From IMG/VR virus record IMGVR_UViG_3300034119_000290, positions 1 through 20,800 of that record: a stretch of DNA of 20,800 nucleotides; one strand, 5' to 3'. The stretch comes from a virus. Numbering within the stretch: the stretch's first letter is position 1; the number at the start of each line of letters is the position of its first letter. The notes under the pieces were generated by a model, which searched no databases, was not told the origin of the DNA, and saw only the letters and a program-made list of their open reading frames with translations. A program made the translations under genes and the position numbers. This document shows, piece by piece, positions 1 through 6,740 of the stretch.

Positions 1-877
1 GATCGACGATGACCAGTTCGCACTGGCACAGACTGCTGGCCAAGGTGAAAGCTACCGCTTGGCCAAGAGCCTGGTGCAGATGCGCAAAGGCTTTGAAGAT
101 GACATGACTTCCCTGTTTGGCCGTCAGCTCGATCAGAGCCTGGTCAGCAAACTGGAGTCGGCCACCATGTCCCTGTCCAAAGGCGACGCCGACAAGCTGG
201 CCAAGATTCTGACCGCCATTCCAAAGGATATGCGCCAGATGGTCACGGCATCAGCCCTGAACACCGCATTTGGCAAGGCCACCCAAAACGGCGCTCTGAA
301 CTTCAACACCTATGCCAAGTGGTACGAAGGCCTGCTGGCCAACAAGCAGGCCTATGCCGCGCTGATGGCTAACCTTCCACAGCCTGCACGCAAGCAGCTG
401 TCTGATCTGTACCGCGTAGCCAGCAACGTAAGCAAGGCCACCCGCGAGCGCATCACCACCGGCCGCATCCAAGCCGTCCAGCAGGAGCTGCAGGGCGCTG
501 ACAACATGCTGTCGAACATCTACGGCCTGGCCAAGCGTGCAGCCGTCGGTGTGCCCATCGAGGCAGCCACAAGCCTTGTCGGCCTGCCTGGTGCTGGTAT
601 TGCATCCGGTTTGACAGCAGCACTGACCAAGGGCAAGACAAATGCCCTCAAGGCTGCCGACGATCTGATCGCCTCACCTGAGTTTCAGCGCCTGGCTGTT
701 GAGGCTGTTTCCACCAACAGCAACCCGTCAAAGGCTACCGTAAAGGCCGTCTTGATGTCACAATCTTTCCAAAAGTTTGCCGATGCGGTGAAACTCCCAC
801 GCGAAATGAGTGCGCGTGAGAAGTTCATCGTTCAATCGCTGCAGGCCCAGGAGCAATTTGAACAGGAGAACCAGTAA
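1..877 (+). CDS. Internal virion / DNA-ejection-type protein, C-terminal part (5' end outside window)
   Basis: The reading frame (codons starting at base 2) is open to the left edge, so the gene begins outside the window; a TTG at 59 is not needed as a start. About 291 residues are visible. They are alanine-, glutamine- and lysine-rich and mostly helical, with one glycine/alanine-rich weakly hydrophobic stretch near VGLPGAGIASGLTAAL (around 560-630). This fits the C-terminal end of the large ejection or internal virion proteins of podoviruses, which sit inside the capsid and enter the host envelope with the DNA; in many such proteins an N-terminal muramidase domain lies upstream, but none is visible here. 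The stop TAA overlaps the tailspike ATG (TAATG). Its place just before the tailspike fits a P22-like late order. Exact family is uncertain; a tail-needle or scaffold role is less likely. Confidence 0.6.
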   Translation, partial: IDDDQFALAQTAGQGESYRLAKSLVQMRKGFEDDMTSLFGRQLDQSLVSKLESATMSLSKGDADKLAKILTAIPKDMRQMVTASALNTAFGKATQNGALNFNTYAKWYEGLLANKQAYAALMANLPQPARKQLSDLYRVASNVSKATRERITTGRIQAVQQELQGADNMLSNIYGLAKRAAVGVPIEAATSLVGLPGAGIASGLTAALTKGKTNALKAADDLIASPEFQRLAVEAVSTNSNPSKATVKAVLMSQSFQKFADAVKLPREMSAREKFIVQSLQAQEQFEQENQ

Positions 878-2508
878 TGTCCGCACTCTCGATCCAACCC
901 ACATTTCCGATCTTTACGGACATCGATGGCCAACCTCTTGAGGCTGGCTATGTCTGGATCGGAACAACAAACCTTGATCCGCAGGTCAACCCGATCAACG
1001 TGTATTGGGATGCGGCATTGACCATAGCAGCCCCGCAGCCAATTCGCACGCTGGCTGGCTACCCGTCACGCAACGGAACACCTGCTCGCCTTTACGTGGA
1101 CAGCGATTACAGCATCCGAGTGATGAACCGCAACGGCAGCACTGTTTACAGCGCACCTGCTGCGACTGAGCGTTACAGCGAATCCGTGATAACCAGCATT
1201 TCAGCTGGTGCTGTTTCTTTCAGTCAGGCAGTCGCCTATCCAGCAGGGTCTGTTGGTGCGCATCTTCGACAGATGCTTATCAACGTCAAAGACGCTCCTT
1301 ACAACGCTGCTGGAGACGGATCGACAGACGACACGGCTGCTTTTGTCGCAGCTGCAGCAACAGGCAAGCCATTGTGGATGCCACAGGGTGACTATTTAAT
1401 CAGCCAACCTGTGACGATCCAATCAGGCCTGTTCGGCGCAGGCGCTGGTGACGCAAACACGGCTGGAAAAACAAAAATCACCCTGACCGGCTCCGGCCAG
1501 TTGATTGTTGGTGACTGGTATTGCCAGTGGGATGGTTTTGAAGTCCGTTCGGCCATCAACAACAAAACGCTGATTGTGAATCCAGGCAAGAGCTACTGGA
1601 CATTCACAAACTTCGTTGTCAACAAAATCGGCACAGCCTCCAACCAGATCGGCATTGAGTTCAACACGTCGTCTGCCAGTATTTACTTTAACAGGCTCGA
1701 CAACATCAACATCCGTTGCGACTATCCAGTAAAGGTTACTGGCAACAGCACGCAAGTTTTCAACGCCAACAAAATCGGCATGGGCGTTGGCGGCAATAAG
1801 TGGTTCGACTTCTTGTCCGCGATCACAGTTGAACCAGGCGTGCTGGCGTGCGATGCAAACGAGTTTGGCGGGTATTTTGAATCCGGCACAAACATGCTTA
1901 CGTTTGATGGCGTGGCACTGCGCCAGAATCGCTTTCGCTTAATCATGGACTTGGTGACTAGGGTTTGGAACAGCACTGTTGCTGTGACAGACACCAACCT
2001 CTGGGAAGTATTGGATGGCGGTTTCACATTCCAAGGAACGTACCCACAAAATCAAATCTTTATTGGCCCAGCTCAAACTGAAGTTCGGGCAACCGACACA
2101 GGCAGCACCATTGTTATTCCCAATGCGACCGCAGTGACGATGACATTTGACACAGAGGACTTTGACACTCTGTCCGAATTCACGCCAGGACTTGGAACCT
2201 TCCAGCCTAGGAATGCTGGCTACTACCAGGTGGATGCTCAAGCGCTGACGCAAGCCTACACTTGGCCTTCTGGCACTCGATTTGAGGTGCAAATTTACAA
2301 GAATAGCGTTTTGTATGCCTCTGGGATGTACAACGCTTCTGAAACTGGTTCAGCTGTCAGTATTCAGCGGTCGGGGTCGGTGACGTCTATTCTTTACATG
2401 AACGGCACAACAGACACCATGACGATCAAGCTCCTGCATAACAGGGGCGGGAACGTAAGCCTTGACACATCTCCAAGCTACAACTTCATCAACATCACCC
2501 GAGTCTGA
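877..2508 (+). CDS. Tailspike protein (P22-type head-binding domain, beta-helix, C1q-like end)
   Basis: 543 residues. Residues 1 to about 110 match the head-binding domain of P22-family tailspikes (FPIFTDIDGQPLEAGYVWIG, then a repeated short-strand pattern up to YSAPAATERY). After a linker, DGSTDDTAAF near residue 147 is the usual opening of a right-handed pectate-lyase-like beta-helix, which normally binds or cleaves surface polysaccharide. From about residue 400 the sequence changes to a jelly-roll C1q/TNF-like fold (TEDFDT, GYYQVDA), which resembles the protein encoded next. The role is host recognition at the virion tail; no catalytic residues can be assigned by eye. The start ATG overlaps the previous stop, with AGGAG about 10 bases upstream. 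A run-on fibre without enzymatic activity remains possible. Confidence 0.85.
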   Translation: MSALSIQPTFPIFTDIDGQPLEAGYVWIGTTNLDPQVNPINVYWDAALTIAAPQPIRTLAGYPSRNGTPARLYVDSDYSIRVMNRNGSTVYSAPAATERYSESVITSISAGAVSFSQAVAYPAGSVGAHLRQMLINVKDAPYNAAGDGSTDDTAAFVAAAATGKPLWMPQGDYLISQPVTIQSGLFGAGAGDANTAGKTKITLTGSGQLIVGDWYCQWDGFEVRSAINNKTLIVNPGKSYWTFTNFVVNKIGTASNQIGIEFNTSSASIYFNRLDNINIRCDYPVKVTGNSTQVFNANKIGMGVGGNKWFDFLSAITVEPGVLACDANEFGGYFESGTNMLTFDGVALRQNRFRLIMDLVTRVWNSTVAVTDTNLWEVLDGGFTFQGTYPQNQIFIGPAQTEVRATDTGSTIVIPNATAVTMTFDTEDFDTLSEFTPGLGTFQPRNAGYYQVDAQALTQAYTWPSGTRFEVQIYKNSVLYASGMYNASETGSAVSIQRSGSVTSILYMNGTTDTMTIKLLHNRGGNVSLDTSPSYNFINITRV

Positions 2509-2516
2509 GGATCAAC

Positions 2517-2954
2517 ATGTTAAAAACTGTTCAAAAAATAGATGGGCCTGCATTCAGCGCCTATTTAGGCACTGACACAACGATCACCGCCAACGCTTTC
2601 ACAAAAGTTGCAATCAACACAGAAGACTTCGACACGAATGGCGCGTTCGACACCACGACTAATCGCTTCACACCAAAAGTTCCTGGTTACTACCAAGTTT
2701 CTGCGGCTGTGAACTTCGGCGGATCAACAACTCCAACTCGATGCATTGGCCTGATTTACAAAAACGGCGGCGAGTTCAAGCGCATCGGTGACTTGGTTGC
2801 GGAGGGTAATCAGGTCTGCGGTTCTTGCTTGGTTTATTTGAACGGAAGCACAGATTACATTGAGCTGTTCACGCGCATCTCTGCAGCAGTTGCTGTTATT
2901 GCTTCCGGAACAAGCTCTACCTATTTCCAAGCAGCTCTCATTCGTCAAGGTTAA
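2517..2954 (+). CDS. C1q/TNF-like jelly-roll protein, probable tail fibre accessory
   Basis: 145 residues, starting at an ATG with GAGG six bases upstream and only 8 bases after the tailspike stop. The core INTEDFDT... followed by GYYQVSAAVNF and LIYKNGGEF is the strand pattern of phage C1q-like domains, which form trimeric jelly rolls at fibre tips. The same pattern occurs in the C-terminal part of the tailspike just upstream, so the two genes carry related domains. With no separate head-binding region it may attach to the tailspike, act as a trimerisation or receptor-binding tip, or be a second decoration. Assignment of fold is fairly safe; the precise role is inference. Confidence 0.6.
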   Translation: MLKTVQKIDGPAFSAYLGTDTTITANAFTKVAINTEDFDTNGAFDTTTNRFTPKVPGYYQVSAAVNFGGSTTPTRCIGLIYKNGGEFKRIGDLVAEGNQVCGSCLVYLNGSTDYIELFTRISAAVAVIASGTSSTYFQAALIRQG

Positions 2955-2966
2955 GGAGAAAAGACC

Positions 2967-3320
2967 ATGTCCACAAATTCACAAATTGCATTCAACCCAC
3001 AAGGAGAGACCATCGTCGTCGCAGCTGATGCGGTCGCTCCTGCTGGTATCCAAGCCCCTGTCTACGAGAAGTTCAACCCACAAAATGCTGGTCAGTACCG
3101 CTTCGTGAACGCTGGAAGCAATACCGTGTTCTTGGGCACTGGAGCAAGCGCAGCAGAGGCGACAGCCAATGCCGTGGCTCCGGTGGCCGGAAACCCGTCT
3201 CCAGCTGTCGTGCTGGTGCCTGGTGCTGTCGAAATCTTGCGCTTCAACAAGGACACTTTCTTCAGCGGTCTGGCCTCTGGCGCGACCACCGTCTACGTCA
3301 CGCCCGGCCAGGGCATCTAA
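2967..3320 (+). CDS. Conserved phage protein, probable virion decoration/structural protein
   Basis: 117 residues with GGAG eight bases before the ATG and 12 bases after the upstream stop. The sequence is rich in alanine, valine, glycine and proline with alternating hydrophobic residues, suggesting a beta-sandwich. It includes QAPVYEKFNPQNAGQYRFVN, VFLGTGASAAEATANAV, VLVPGAVEILRF and a C-terminal VYVTPGQGI. I recognise this as a recurrent phage family placed between tail fibre and lysis genes, without an established function. No signal peptide or membrane segment is visible. A small capsid or tail decoration role is inferred from position and composition only. Confidence 0.5.
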   Translation: MSTNSQIAFNPQGETIVVAADAVAPAGIQAPVYEKFNPQNAGQYRFVNAGSNTVFLGTGASAAEATANAVAPVAGNPSPAVVLVPGAVEILRFNKDTFFSGLASGATTVYVTPGQGI

Positions 3321-3338
3321 ATGTTGGAGGCCGATGTC

Positions 3339-3548
3339 ATGGCGGATGGAGAGATCGACTTGGTTAAGTACGGCGTGCTCTGGCAAAAAGTGCAGGACAT
3401 GGATCGAAAGGTCGACAAAATGGAGCGCCAACTTGAAGAGTTGCTGGCATTGGCCAATCGCTCCAAGGGTGGGCTTTGGATTGGCATGAGCATCGCCTCG
3501 GCGTTTTCGGCCTTCGTTGGCTTTGTGGCCAGCCACTGGAAAAGCTGA
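3339..3548 (+). CDS. Small coiled-coil, single-TM protein (XhlA/holin-like) of the lysis cassette
   Basis: 69 residues from ATG 3339, chosen because GGAGG (3326-3330) lies eight bases upstream; an in-frame ATG at 3321 has only a weak site. Residues about 12-40 form an amphipathic helix of coiled-coil type (VLWQKVQDMDRKVDKMERQL), followed by one hydrophobic segment (WIGMSIASAFSAFVGFVA) and a short polar tail. This layout is that of XhlA/haemolysin-type accessory holins, which work with a second holin to release an endolysin. The stop overlaps the endolysin start (TGATG). It could instead be an antiholin or a membrane-anchored regulator of lysis timing. Confidence 0.6.
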   Translation: MADGEIDLVKYGVLWQKVQDMDRKVDKMERQLEELLALANRSKGGLWIGMSIASAFSAFVGFVASHWKS

Positions 3549-3928
3549 TGTACAAGCTCGGAGCACGTTCAAAGCAGCGTCTCAAAGGCGTGCACGATGA
3601 CCTGGTGAAGGTTGTCGAGCGTGCCATTGAGATCACCACTGTGGACTTCACAGTCCTGGAAGGATTGCGCGATCCTGAGCGCCAGAAAACGCTGATGGAG
3701 TCGGGTGCAAGCCAGACCCTCAACTCGCGCCACATCACCGGCCACGCGGTCGATCTTGGGGCTTGGGTGGACAACCAGGTGGACTGGTCTTGGCCGCTGT
3801 ATCACAAGATCGCGGCCGCCATGAAAGAGGCGGCCCAGGAGCTGGATGTGGCCATCGTTTGGGGCGGCGACTGGCGCACCTTCAAAGACGGCCCTCACTT
3901 CGAGCTTGATCGAAAGGCATACCCATGA
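3548..3928 (+). CDS. Endolysin, M15-family zinc peptidase (L-alanyl-D-glutamate type)
   Basis: 126 residues. The zinc site of M15 peptidases is visible: SRHITGHAVDLG gives the H-x6-D pair, and DGPHFEL near the end gives the third histidine. DFTVLEGLRDPERQ is the typical family opening. Such enzymes cut the peptide stem of peptidoglycan (usually L-Ala-D-Glu) at the end of infection. There is no signal peptide or membrane anchor, so export should depend on a holin. The gene sits between two candidate holin genes, joined by TGATG and ATGA overlaps. Length fits the single-domain phage M15 enzymes. Confidence 0.88.
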   Translation: MYKLGARSKQRLKGVHDDLVKVVERAIEITTVDFTVLEGLRDPERQKTLMESGASQTLNSRHITGHAVDLGAWVDNQVDWSWPLYHKIAAAMKEAAQELDVAIVWGGDWRTFKDGPHFELDRKAYP

Positions 3929-4338
3929 TCTGGCAAGCACTTATCCCCGTGATTGGAACCGTGCTAGAGAAGGTGCTGCCCGACCCACAAGCCAGCGCAG
4001 AAGCAAAGATCAAGCTCATGGAGCTGGCCCAGAAAGGCGAGCTGGCCGTCCTCGACGCAGAGACAAAGATGGCGCTTGGCCAGATCGAGGTCAACAAGGT
4101 CGAGGCAGGCACAGACATGTTCCGTGGCGGCTGGCGTCCAGCAACCGGCTGGGCGTGCGTTTTTGGCCTGGTGTACCAGTTCATCCTGCAGCCTCTTTTG
4201 CCGTGGCTGGTGGCCGTTTTTGGTGGCTCCGTGCCGCCTTTGCCACCGATCGACAACGAGACCCTGATGGTCTTGCTGACCGGCATGTTAGGCTTGGGTG
4301 GCCTTCGCACATTTGAACGCATCAAAGGCAAGGCTTAA
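3925..4338 (+). CDS. Holin of the 3-TM superfamily
   Basis: 137 residues, ATGA overlap with the endolysin gene. The N-terminal half is amphipathic and charged (IKLMELAQKGELAVLDAETK) and the second half has hydrophobic segments: around residues 70-100 (PATGWACVFGLVYQFILQPL then LPWLVAVFGG) and around 112-128 (LMVLLTGMLGLGGL). The motif FRGGWRPATGW is the signature I associate with the Holin_3TMS family. It would form inner-membrane lesions that let the endolysin out. It is the last gene before a strong terminator. An assignment to a structural membrane protein is unlikely given its place. Confidence 0.78.
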   Translation: MIWQALIPVIGTVLEKVLPDPQASAEAKIKLMELAQKGELAVLDAETKMALGQIEVNKVEAGTDMFRGGWRPATGWACVFGLVYQFILQPLLPWLVAVFGGSVPPLPPIDNETLMVLLTGMLGLGGLRTFERIKGKA

Positions 4339-4351
4339 CGCAGTTGTCTCC

Positions 4352-4394
4352 GTGGCTTCGGCCACCTTGCCCGGCCACGTGCCGGGTCTTTTTT
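4352..4394 (+). terminator. Tandem-hairpin rho-independent terminator of the late operon
   Basis: First hairpin: GTGGC-TTCG-GCCAC (4352-4365), a perfect 5-bp stem with a UUCG tetraloop. Second hairpin: CCCGGC-CACGT-GCCGGG (4370-4386), a perfect 6-bp GC-rich stem, followed at once by TCTTTTTT (4387-4394). It lies 13 bases past the holin stop, so it ends the late/lysis message. The T-tract runs straight into the ATG of the next gene. Confidence 0.88.
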
Positions 4395-4610
4395 ATGACC
4401 GACGTTTCCGACCAAGCCACCATCCGAGAAGAGCAAGAGCGCGAGGCCTGCCTTACCACCGCCAGGCAGCCACACCAGCGACTTGAGCCGACTGGCCTGT
4501 GCCACTACTGCGAAGAGCCTGTGGCCGCTGACAGGCGCTTCTGCGGCCCTGAGTGCCGCGATCAGTGGCAGGCTGATACCAACGCAAGACAACGGGCTGG
4601 AAGGCGCTGA
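4395..4610 (+). CDS. Small zinc-ribbon protein (DUF2116-like)
   Basis: 71 residues. Four cysteines are spaced as a zinc ribbon: C36-x2-C39, then C50-x3-C54 (CHYCEEP and FCGPECRDQW), after a charged helical N-terminus. This is a common small phage zinc protein of unknown function, perhaps binding nucleic acid or protein. The ATG starts right at the end of the terminator T-tract and there is no normal ribosome binding site, so expression would need readthrough or a promoter I cannot see. It converges on the leftward operon with 7 bases between stop codons. The conserved cysteine pattern is the main support for it being real. Confidence 0.68.
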   Translation: MTDVSDQATIREEQEREACLTTARQPHQRLEPTGLCHYCEEPVAADRRFCGPECRDQWQADTNARQRAGRR

Positions 4611-4617
4611 TCTTTAT

Positions 4618-4737
4618 TTACCTGCTGCGTCTTTGTAGGATAAGCGTCCAGCACCTTGCGCAAACCCACCTTGTCGGCGTCAGCCTGATGCCACCATCTG
4701 GCAGCCTGTCGCGCTTGCAGTCGTCGCAGTGGGTCAT
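4618..4737 (-). CDS. Tiny zinc-finger-like protein (39 aa), last gene of the leftward operon
   Basis: ATG at 4737-4735 overlaps the stop of the upstream gene (ATGA). The 39-residue product has two CxxC knuckles, C4-x2-C7 (HCDDCKRD) and C26-x2-C29 (VCARCW), separated by 18 residues, and a basic C-terminus (LQRRSR). This is the pattern of a minimal zinc ribbon able to bind nucleic acid. It is shorter than usual gene-calling cut-offs. The overlap, the paired cysteines and the lack of any other gene in this 120-base stretch support it. Function unknown. Confidence 0.62.
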   Translation of the reverse strand: MTHCDDCKRDRLPDGGIRLTPTRWVCARCWTLILQRRSR

Positions 4738-4955
4738 TGCTCGTCCACCTCTACCGTCAGCAGGCGCAGCTTCATGCGCTCCAGCAGCCAAAGAACATCG
4801 CCACCGTCTGCATAGGTGCTGGCGAAATACTCCTGGCCGTCTTTGTCGTGCCCGCAGATGAAAAAGCCTTCCAGCTTGCCCTTGGTGTTTTCCAGCACGA
4901 TGTCAGGATTGAGGTCGAGCTTGGTGATGCCGTTGAATGGGATGACGTTGCTCAT
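4734..4955 (-). CDS. Conserved phage protein, unknown function
   Basis: 73 residues, opening MSNVIPFNGITKLDL and containing GHDKDGQEYFASTYADGGDV and LWLLERMKLRLL. I recognise this as a widespread small phage family without a known role. It is predicted to be a small alpha/beta protein with a C-terminal amphipathic helix; no membrane segment. GGAG lies upstream and the start overlaps the previous gene's stop (4952-4955, ATGA). Confidence 0.72.
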   Translation of the reverse strand: MSNVIPFNGITKLDLNPDIVLENTKGKLEGFFICGHDKDGQEYFASTYADGGDVLWLLERMKLRLLTVEVDEQ

Positions 4956-5323
4956 GCGTTTTTCTCCTTCAAAATTCGCTCAATCTCGCAGGCAAACTTG
5001 CCATATGACCAAGTTGCCGTCCAGTCGATCATGTGCTTCAGTTTGTCGATGTCGTCTTGATCCAATCCCACCCACTCACGCTGTGCTGCCTTCAGGCGAT
5101 CTACTTCGTTGCTCAACCTCAGCCGATCATCGTGATAAATAAGAATCTCGGCGCGAAGGCGTCGCAGTTCTACGGAAGCATCATGGCAAAGCCGACCAAC
5201 AGGATGCCAAGTCGTTCCAGCTTTCCAGTCGTTGACGTCATCCACGCCAACTCGAATGTCTGCCGGAACGGCGGAAAGCAACTCCACCAGCGGCACTTGT
5301 TGTTCGGCTTGAACATCTTTCAT
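4952..5323 (-). CDS. Conserved phage protein with coiled coil and C-terminal helix-rich motif
   Basis: 123 residues. The middle (VELRRLRAEILIYHDDRLRL and onward to KAAQ) is a heptad-like coiled coil. The end, REWVGLDQDDIDKL... FACEIERILKEKN, resembles a C-terminal module seen at the end of many unrelated phage accessory proteins (a W-x-x-L start and an AIExxLKEKN-type ending). Start and stop both lie in ATGA overlaps. Function unknown; the coiled coil suggests self-association. Confidence 0.68.
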   Translation of the reverse strand: MKDVQAEQQVPLVELLSAVPADIRVGVDDVNDWKAGTTWHPVGRLCHDASVELRRLRAEILIYHDDRLRLSNEVDRLKAAQREWVGLDQDDIDKLKHMIDWTATWSYGKFACEIERILKEKNA

Positions 5324-5544
5324 TGCATGCCTGCCTTGATCTCGTCAGCATCGACCTTCATCATTTGCTGAAAATAAATGGAAAAGCTGGCCTTGGTGTC
5401 GTTGCCAAACGGCATGGCCTGCACACGCTTCATGGCCTCCTGCATGGCGCTGTTCCAGCCGGAGATAAACACCCACTTGGCTGCGTCGTTTGGTGACAGG
5501 CCCAGATCACCATAAAGCTGGTCGTAATGTTCGAGCGCGTCCAT
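5320..5544 (-). CDS. Conserved small phage protein, unknown function
   Basis: 74 residues. Contains FISGWNSAMQEAMKRV and MPFGNDTKASFSIYFQQM, a pattern I associate with a recurrent small phage family (GW-x-A-x2-EA-x-KRV followed by DTKASF). Predicted all-helical and soluble. Its ATG overlaps the upstream stop by one base (TGATG) and its stop overlaps the downstream start. No catalytic motif is visible. Confidence 0.66.
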   Translation of the reverse strand: MDALEHYDQLYGDLGLSPNDAAKWVFISGWNSAMQEAMKRVQAMPFGNDTKASFSIYFQQMMKVDADEIKAGMQ

Positions 5545-5804
5545 CAGTACGAGTCCTCAGTCATGGCTTCCTCGATCTCGCGCTCAATGCGGCAGCGGTC
5601 GGCTCCCGTCAGCTTGCGATCCAGCCAGGCGGCTGGTCGACCACGTCGGTCGAGCACCTCCCAGCAGCTTTCGGTGTACCCGTAATAATCCATGTCGCTG
5701 GGCGCGTTGTAGCTGTACGAGCCGCGCACGCTGCTGAACTCCGTCACACCGATCAGACAAGGTATGCCTGCGACTTTGCTTTCGATTTCGGCCAGGTATG
5801 TCAT
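5544..5804 (-). CDS. Conserved small phage protein, unknown function
   Basis: 86 residues. Begins MTYLAEIESKVAGIPCLIGV and ends with EVLDRRGRPAAWLDRKLT and an acidic helical tail. The LDRRGRPA-AWL-x-R-x-LT segment recurs in phage accessory proteins of this size. The first half is beta-rich, the end helical. Translation is coupled on both sides (ATGA upstream at 5801-5804, TGATG downstream). Confidence 0.66.
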   Translation of the reverse strand: MTYLAEIESKVAGIPCLIGVTEFSSVRGSYSYNAPSDMDYYGYTESCWEVLDRRGRPAAWLDRKLTGADRCRIEREIEEAMTEDSY

Positions 5805-5989
5805 GCGGTCACCTTCAATGCTGTGTCTTCGTCTTCGCTGTTGCTGTAAAGCTCAAGCGTGTGGCTGTGGCCATCTTCGTCGGTCACTGTGATGCTGCGG
5901 CACCAGAATGGGCTTGTCGAGCTGGCGTGGAAGCGGCGCTCGCCAATCTCGATCTTGGCCACCCGGTGGATGCTGGTCTCGGTCTTCAT
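5801..5989 (-). CDS. Small phage protein, unknown function
   Basis: 62 residues from ATG 5989. A GTG six bases further upstream (5995) was rejected because GAAGGGG lies seven bases before the ATG but almost touches the GTG, and because the ATG forms an ATGA overlap with the upstream stop. The product (KTETSIHRVAKIEIGE..., SITVTDEDGHSHTLELYSNS) is mostly beta and acidic. I do not recognise a family with a known function. Confidence 0.62.
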   Translation of the reverse strand: MKTETSIHRVAKIEIGERRFHASSTSPFWCRSITVTDEDGHSHTLELYSNSEDEDTALKVTA

Positions 5990-6177
5990 TTGCACACCCC
6001 TTCACCGTTGTAAGCTGGCCACCCGGCCTGGCCTTTGGTTTGTTTCCAGAGCTTGACCATCTCGCAGTATTGCTCTGCCTGGGCCTGCTCGTCCTCGAAG
6101 TCTGACTGGCCAACAATGCCCATGGCTGCGATCAGGGCGATGATGGCCAGAATTACTTGGTAGCGTTTCAGTTGCAT
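5986..6177 (-). CDS. Small N-terminally membrane-anchored protein, first gene of the lower leftward unit
   Basis: 63 residues from ATG 6177, supported by AAGGAG six bases upstream; a GTG at 6204 is not needed. Residues 6-24 (YQVILAIIALIAAMGIVG) form one membrane helix or uncleaved signal anchor, without a lipobox cysteine. The rest is a soluble tail with YCEMVKLWKQTKGQAGWPAY and a C-terminal GVCK; the two cysteines could pair if the tail is periplasmic. This tail (CEM-VxLWK-x3-G-x-AGWP-x-Y) recurs in small phage proteins of unknown role. Candidate functions are superinfection exclusion or envelope modification, by inference from topology only. Confidence 0.68.
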   Translation of the reverse strand: MQLKRYQVILAIIALIAAMGIVGQSDFEDEQAQAEQYCEMVKLWKQTKGQAGWPAYNGEGVCK

Positions 6178-6200
6178 GCTGTTCTCCTTGGTTGCGATGA

Positions 6201-6230
6201 CCACATATTACCACGAACGCCCACAAGTAA
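6201..6230. repeat. Three 10-bp-phased CCAC direct repeats, candidate operator
   Basis: CCACATATTA (6201), CCACGAACGC (6211) and CCACAAGTAA (6221) start exactly 10 bases apart, so the CCAC boxes lie on one face of the helix. They sit just downstream of the predicted start of the leftward promoter at 6242-6269 and upstream of the first gene of the lower unit. A related pair of CCAC boxes lies at 11926-11936. Tandem short direct repeats are typical sites of ribbon-helix-helix proteins, one of which is encoded at 7825-7977. Confidence 0.45.
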
Positions 6231-6241
6231 TGCAAGATTAT

Positions 6242-6269
6242 TTTATAGGGGTTTCTACTAATCCATCAA
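6242..6269 (-). promoter_or_regulatory. Predicted sigma-70-type promoter of the lower leftward unit
   Basis: On the minus strand TTGATG (6269-6264), 16-base spacer, TATAAA (6247-6242): four of six and five of six consensus bases. It overlaps the 3' end of the gene at 6258-6740 and would start transcription near 6235, ahead of seven genes ending at 4618. The 80-base gap here is the only sizeable break in the leftward gene array. Confidence 0.5.
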
Positions 6270-6740
6270 CTCAATGTCGTGCGGCCCACGCTTGCCATCT
6301 AGGATTTCATGCAGGCGCTTTTCGGTCAGCCTGTGGCAGCGCACCATCACCCTGGCTGGCAGCACGTCGATCAGCTCCGCATAGTCGCTCAGGATGGAGC
6401 GCACGGCCACAATGCCTTCACCGTCTAGGCGCAGGCTTTGCCCTGCCTTGCTGCGCCTGCCTGCCTTGGCCATGGCGGTGATGGCGTCCATGAGCAGGCC
6501 GCTGCCGTCCTCGCAGACCTTCATCTCCTGCACCAGTGTTTCCACTAGGTTGATGGCGTCCGACACCAGCCGCCAGTCGTTTGGCTGCGGGTTTTCGCCT
6601 TGCTCGAGTTGGTGCAGGCCTTGGTACATCTTGGTGAGCTGGTGCGTCCGCCAAGCCTGTGGCAAAGGCTCGGTCGGACTTGCGGTCATCTCGTCGAGCA
6701 AGGTGTACCGCTTCGGGCGTGGCTGGCGCTTTTTCTTCAC
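6258..6740 (-). CDS. Conserved phage protein, unknown function (GTG start)
   Basis: 160 residues. The start is a GTG at 6740-6738, chosen because it forms a GTGA overlap with the upstream stop; the longer frame upstream is a shadow of that gene. The N-terminus is very basic (KKKRQPRPKRYTLLDEM), the rest helical: QLTKMYQGLHQLEQGENPQP, INLVETLVQEM and VRSILSDYAELIDVLPARVM. Proteins with this arrangement (basic start, LxxLxxGE, then a helical bundle ending in a region with E-x2-LHEI) occur beside replication genes of Burkholderiales phages, without a known role. Could be DNA-binding because of its basic tail. It ends the upper leftward unit. Confidence 0.62.
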   Translation of the reverse strand: MKKKRQPRPKRYTLLDEMTASPTEPLPQAWRTHQLTKMYQGLHQLEQGENPQPNDWRLVSDAINLVETLVQEMKVCEDGSGLLMDAITAMAKAGRRSKAGQSLRLDGEGIVAVRSILSDYAELIDVLPARVMVRCHRLTEKRLHEILDGKRGPHDIELMD

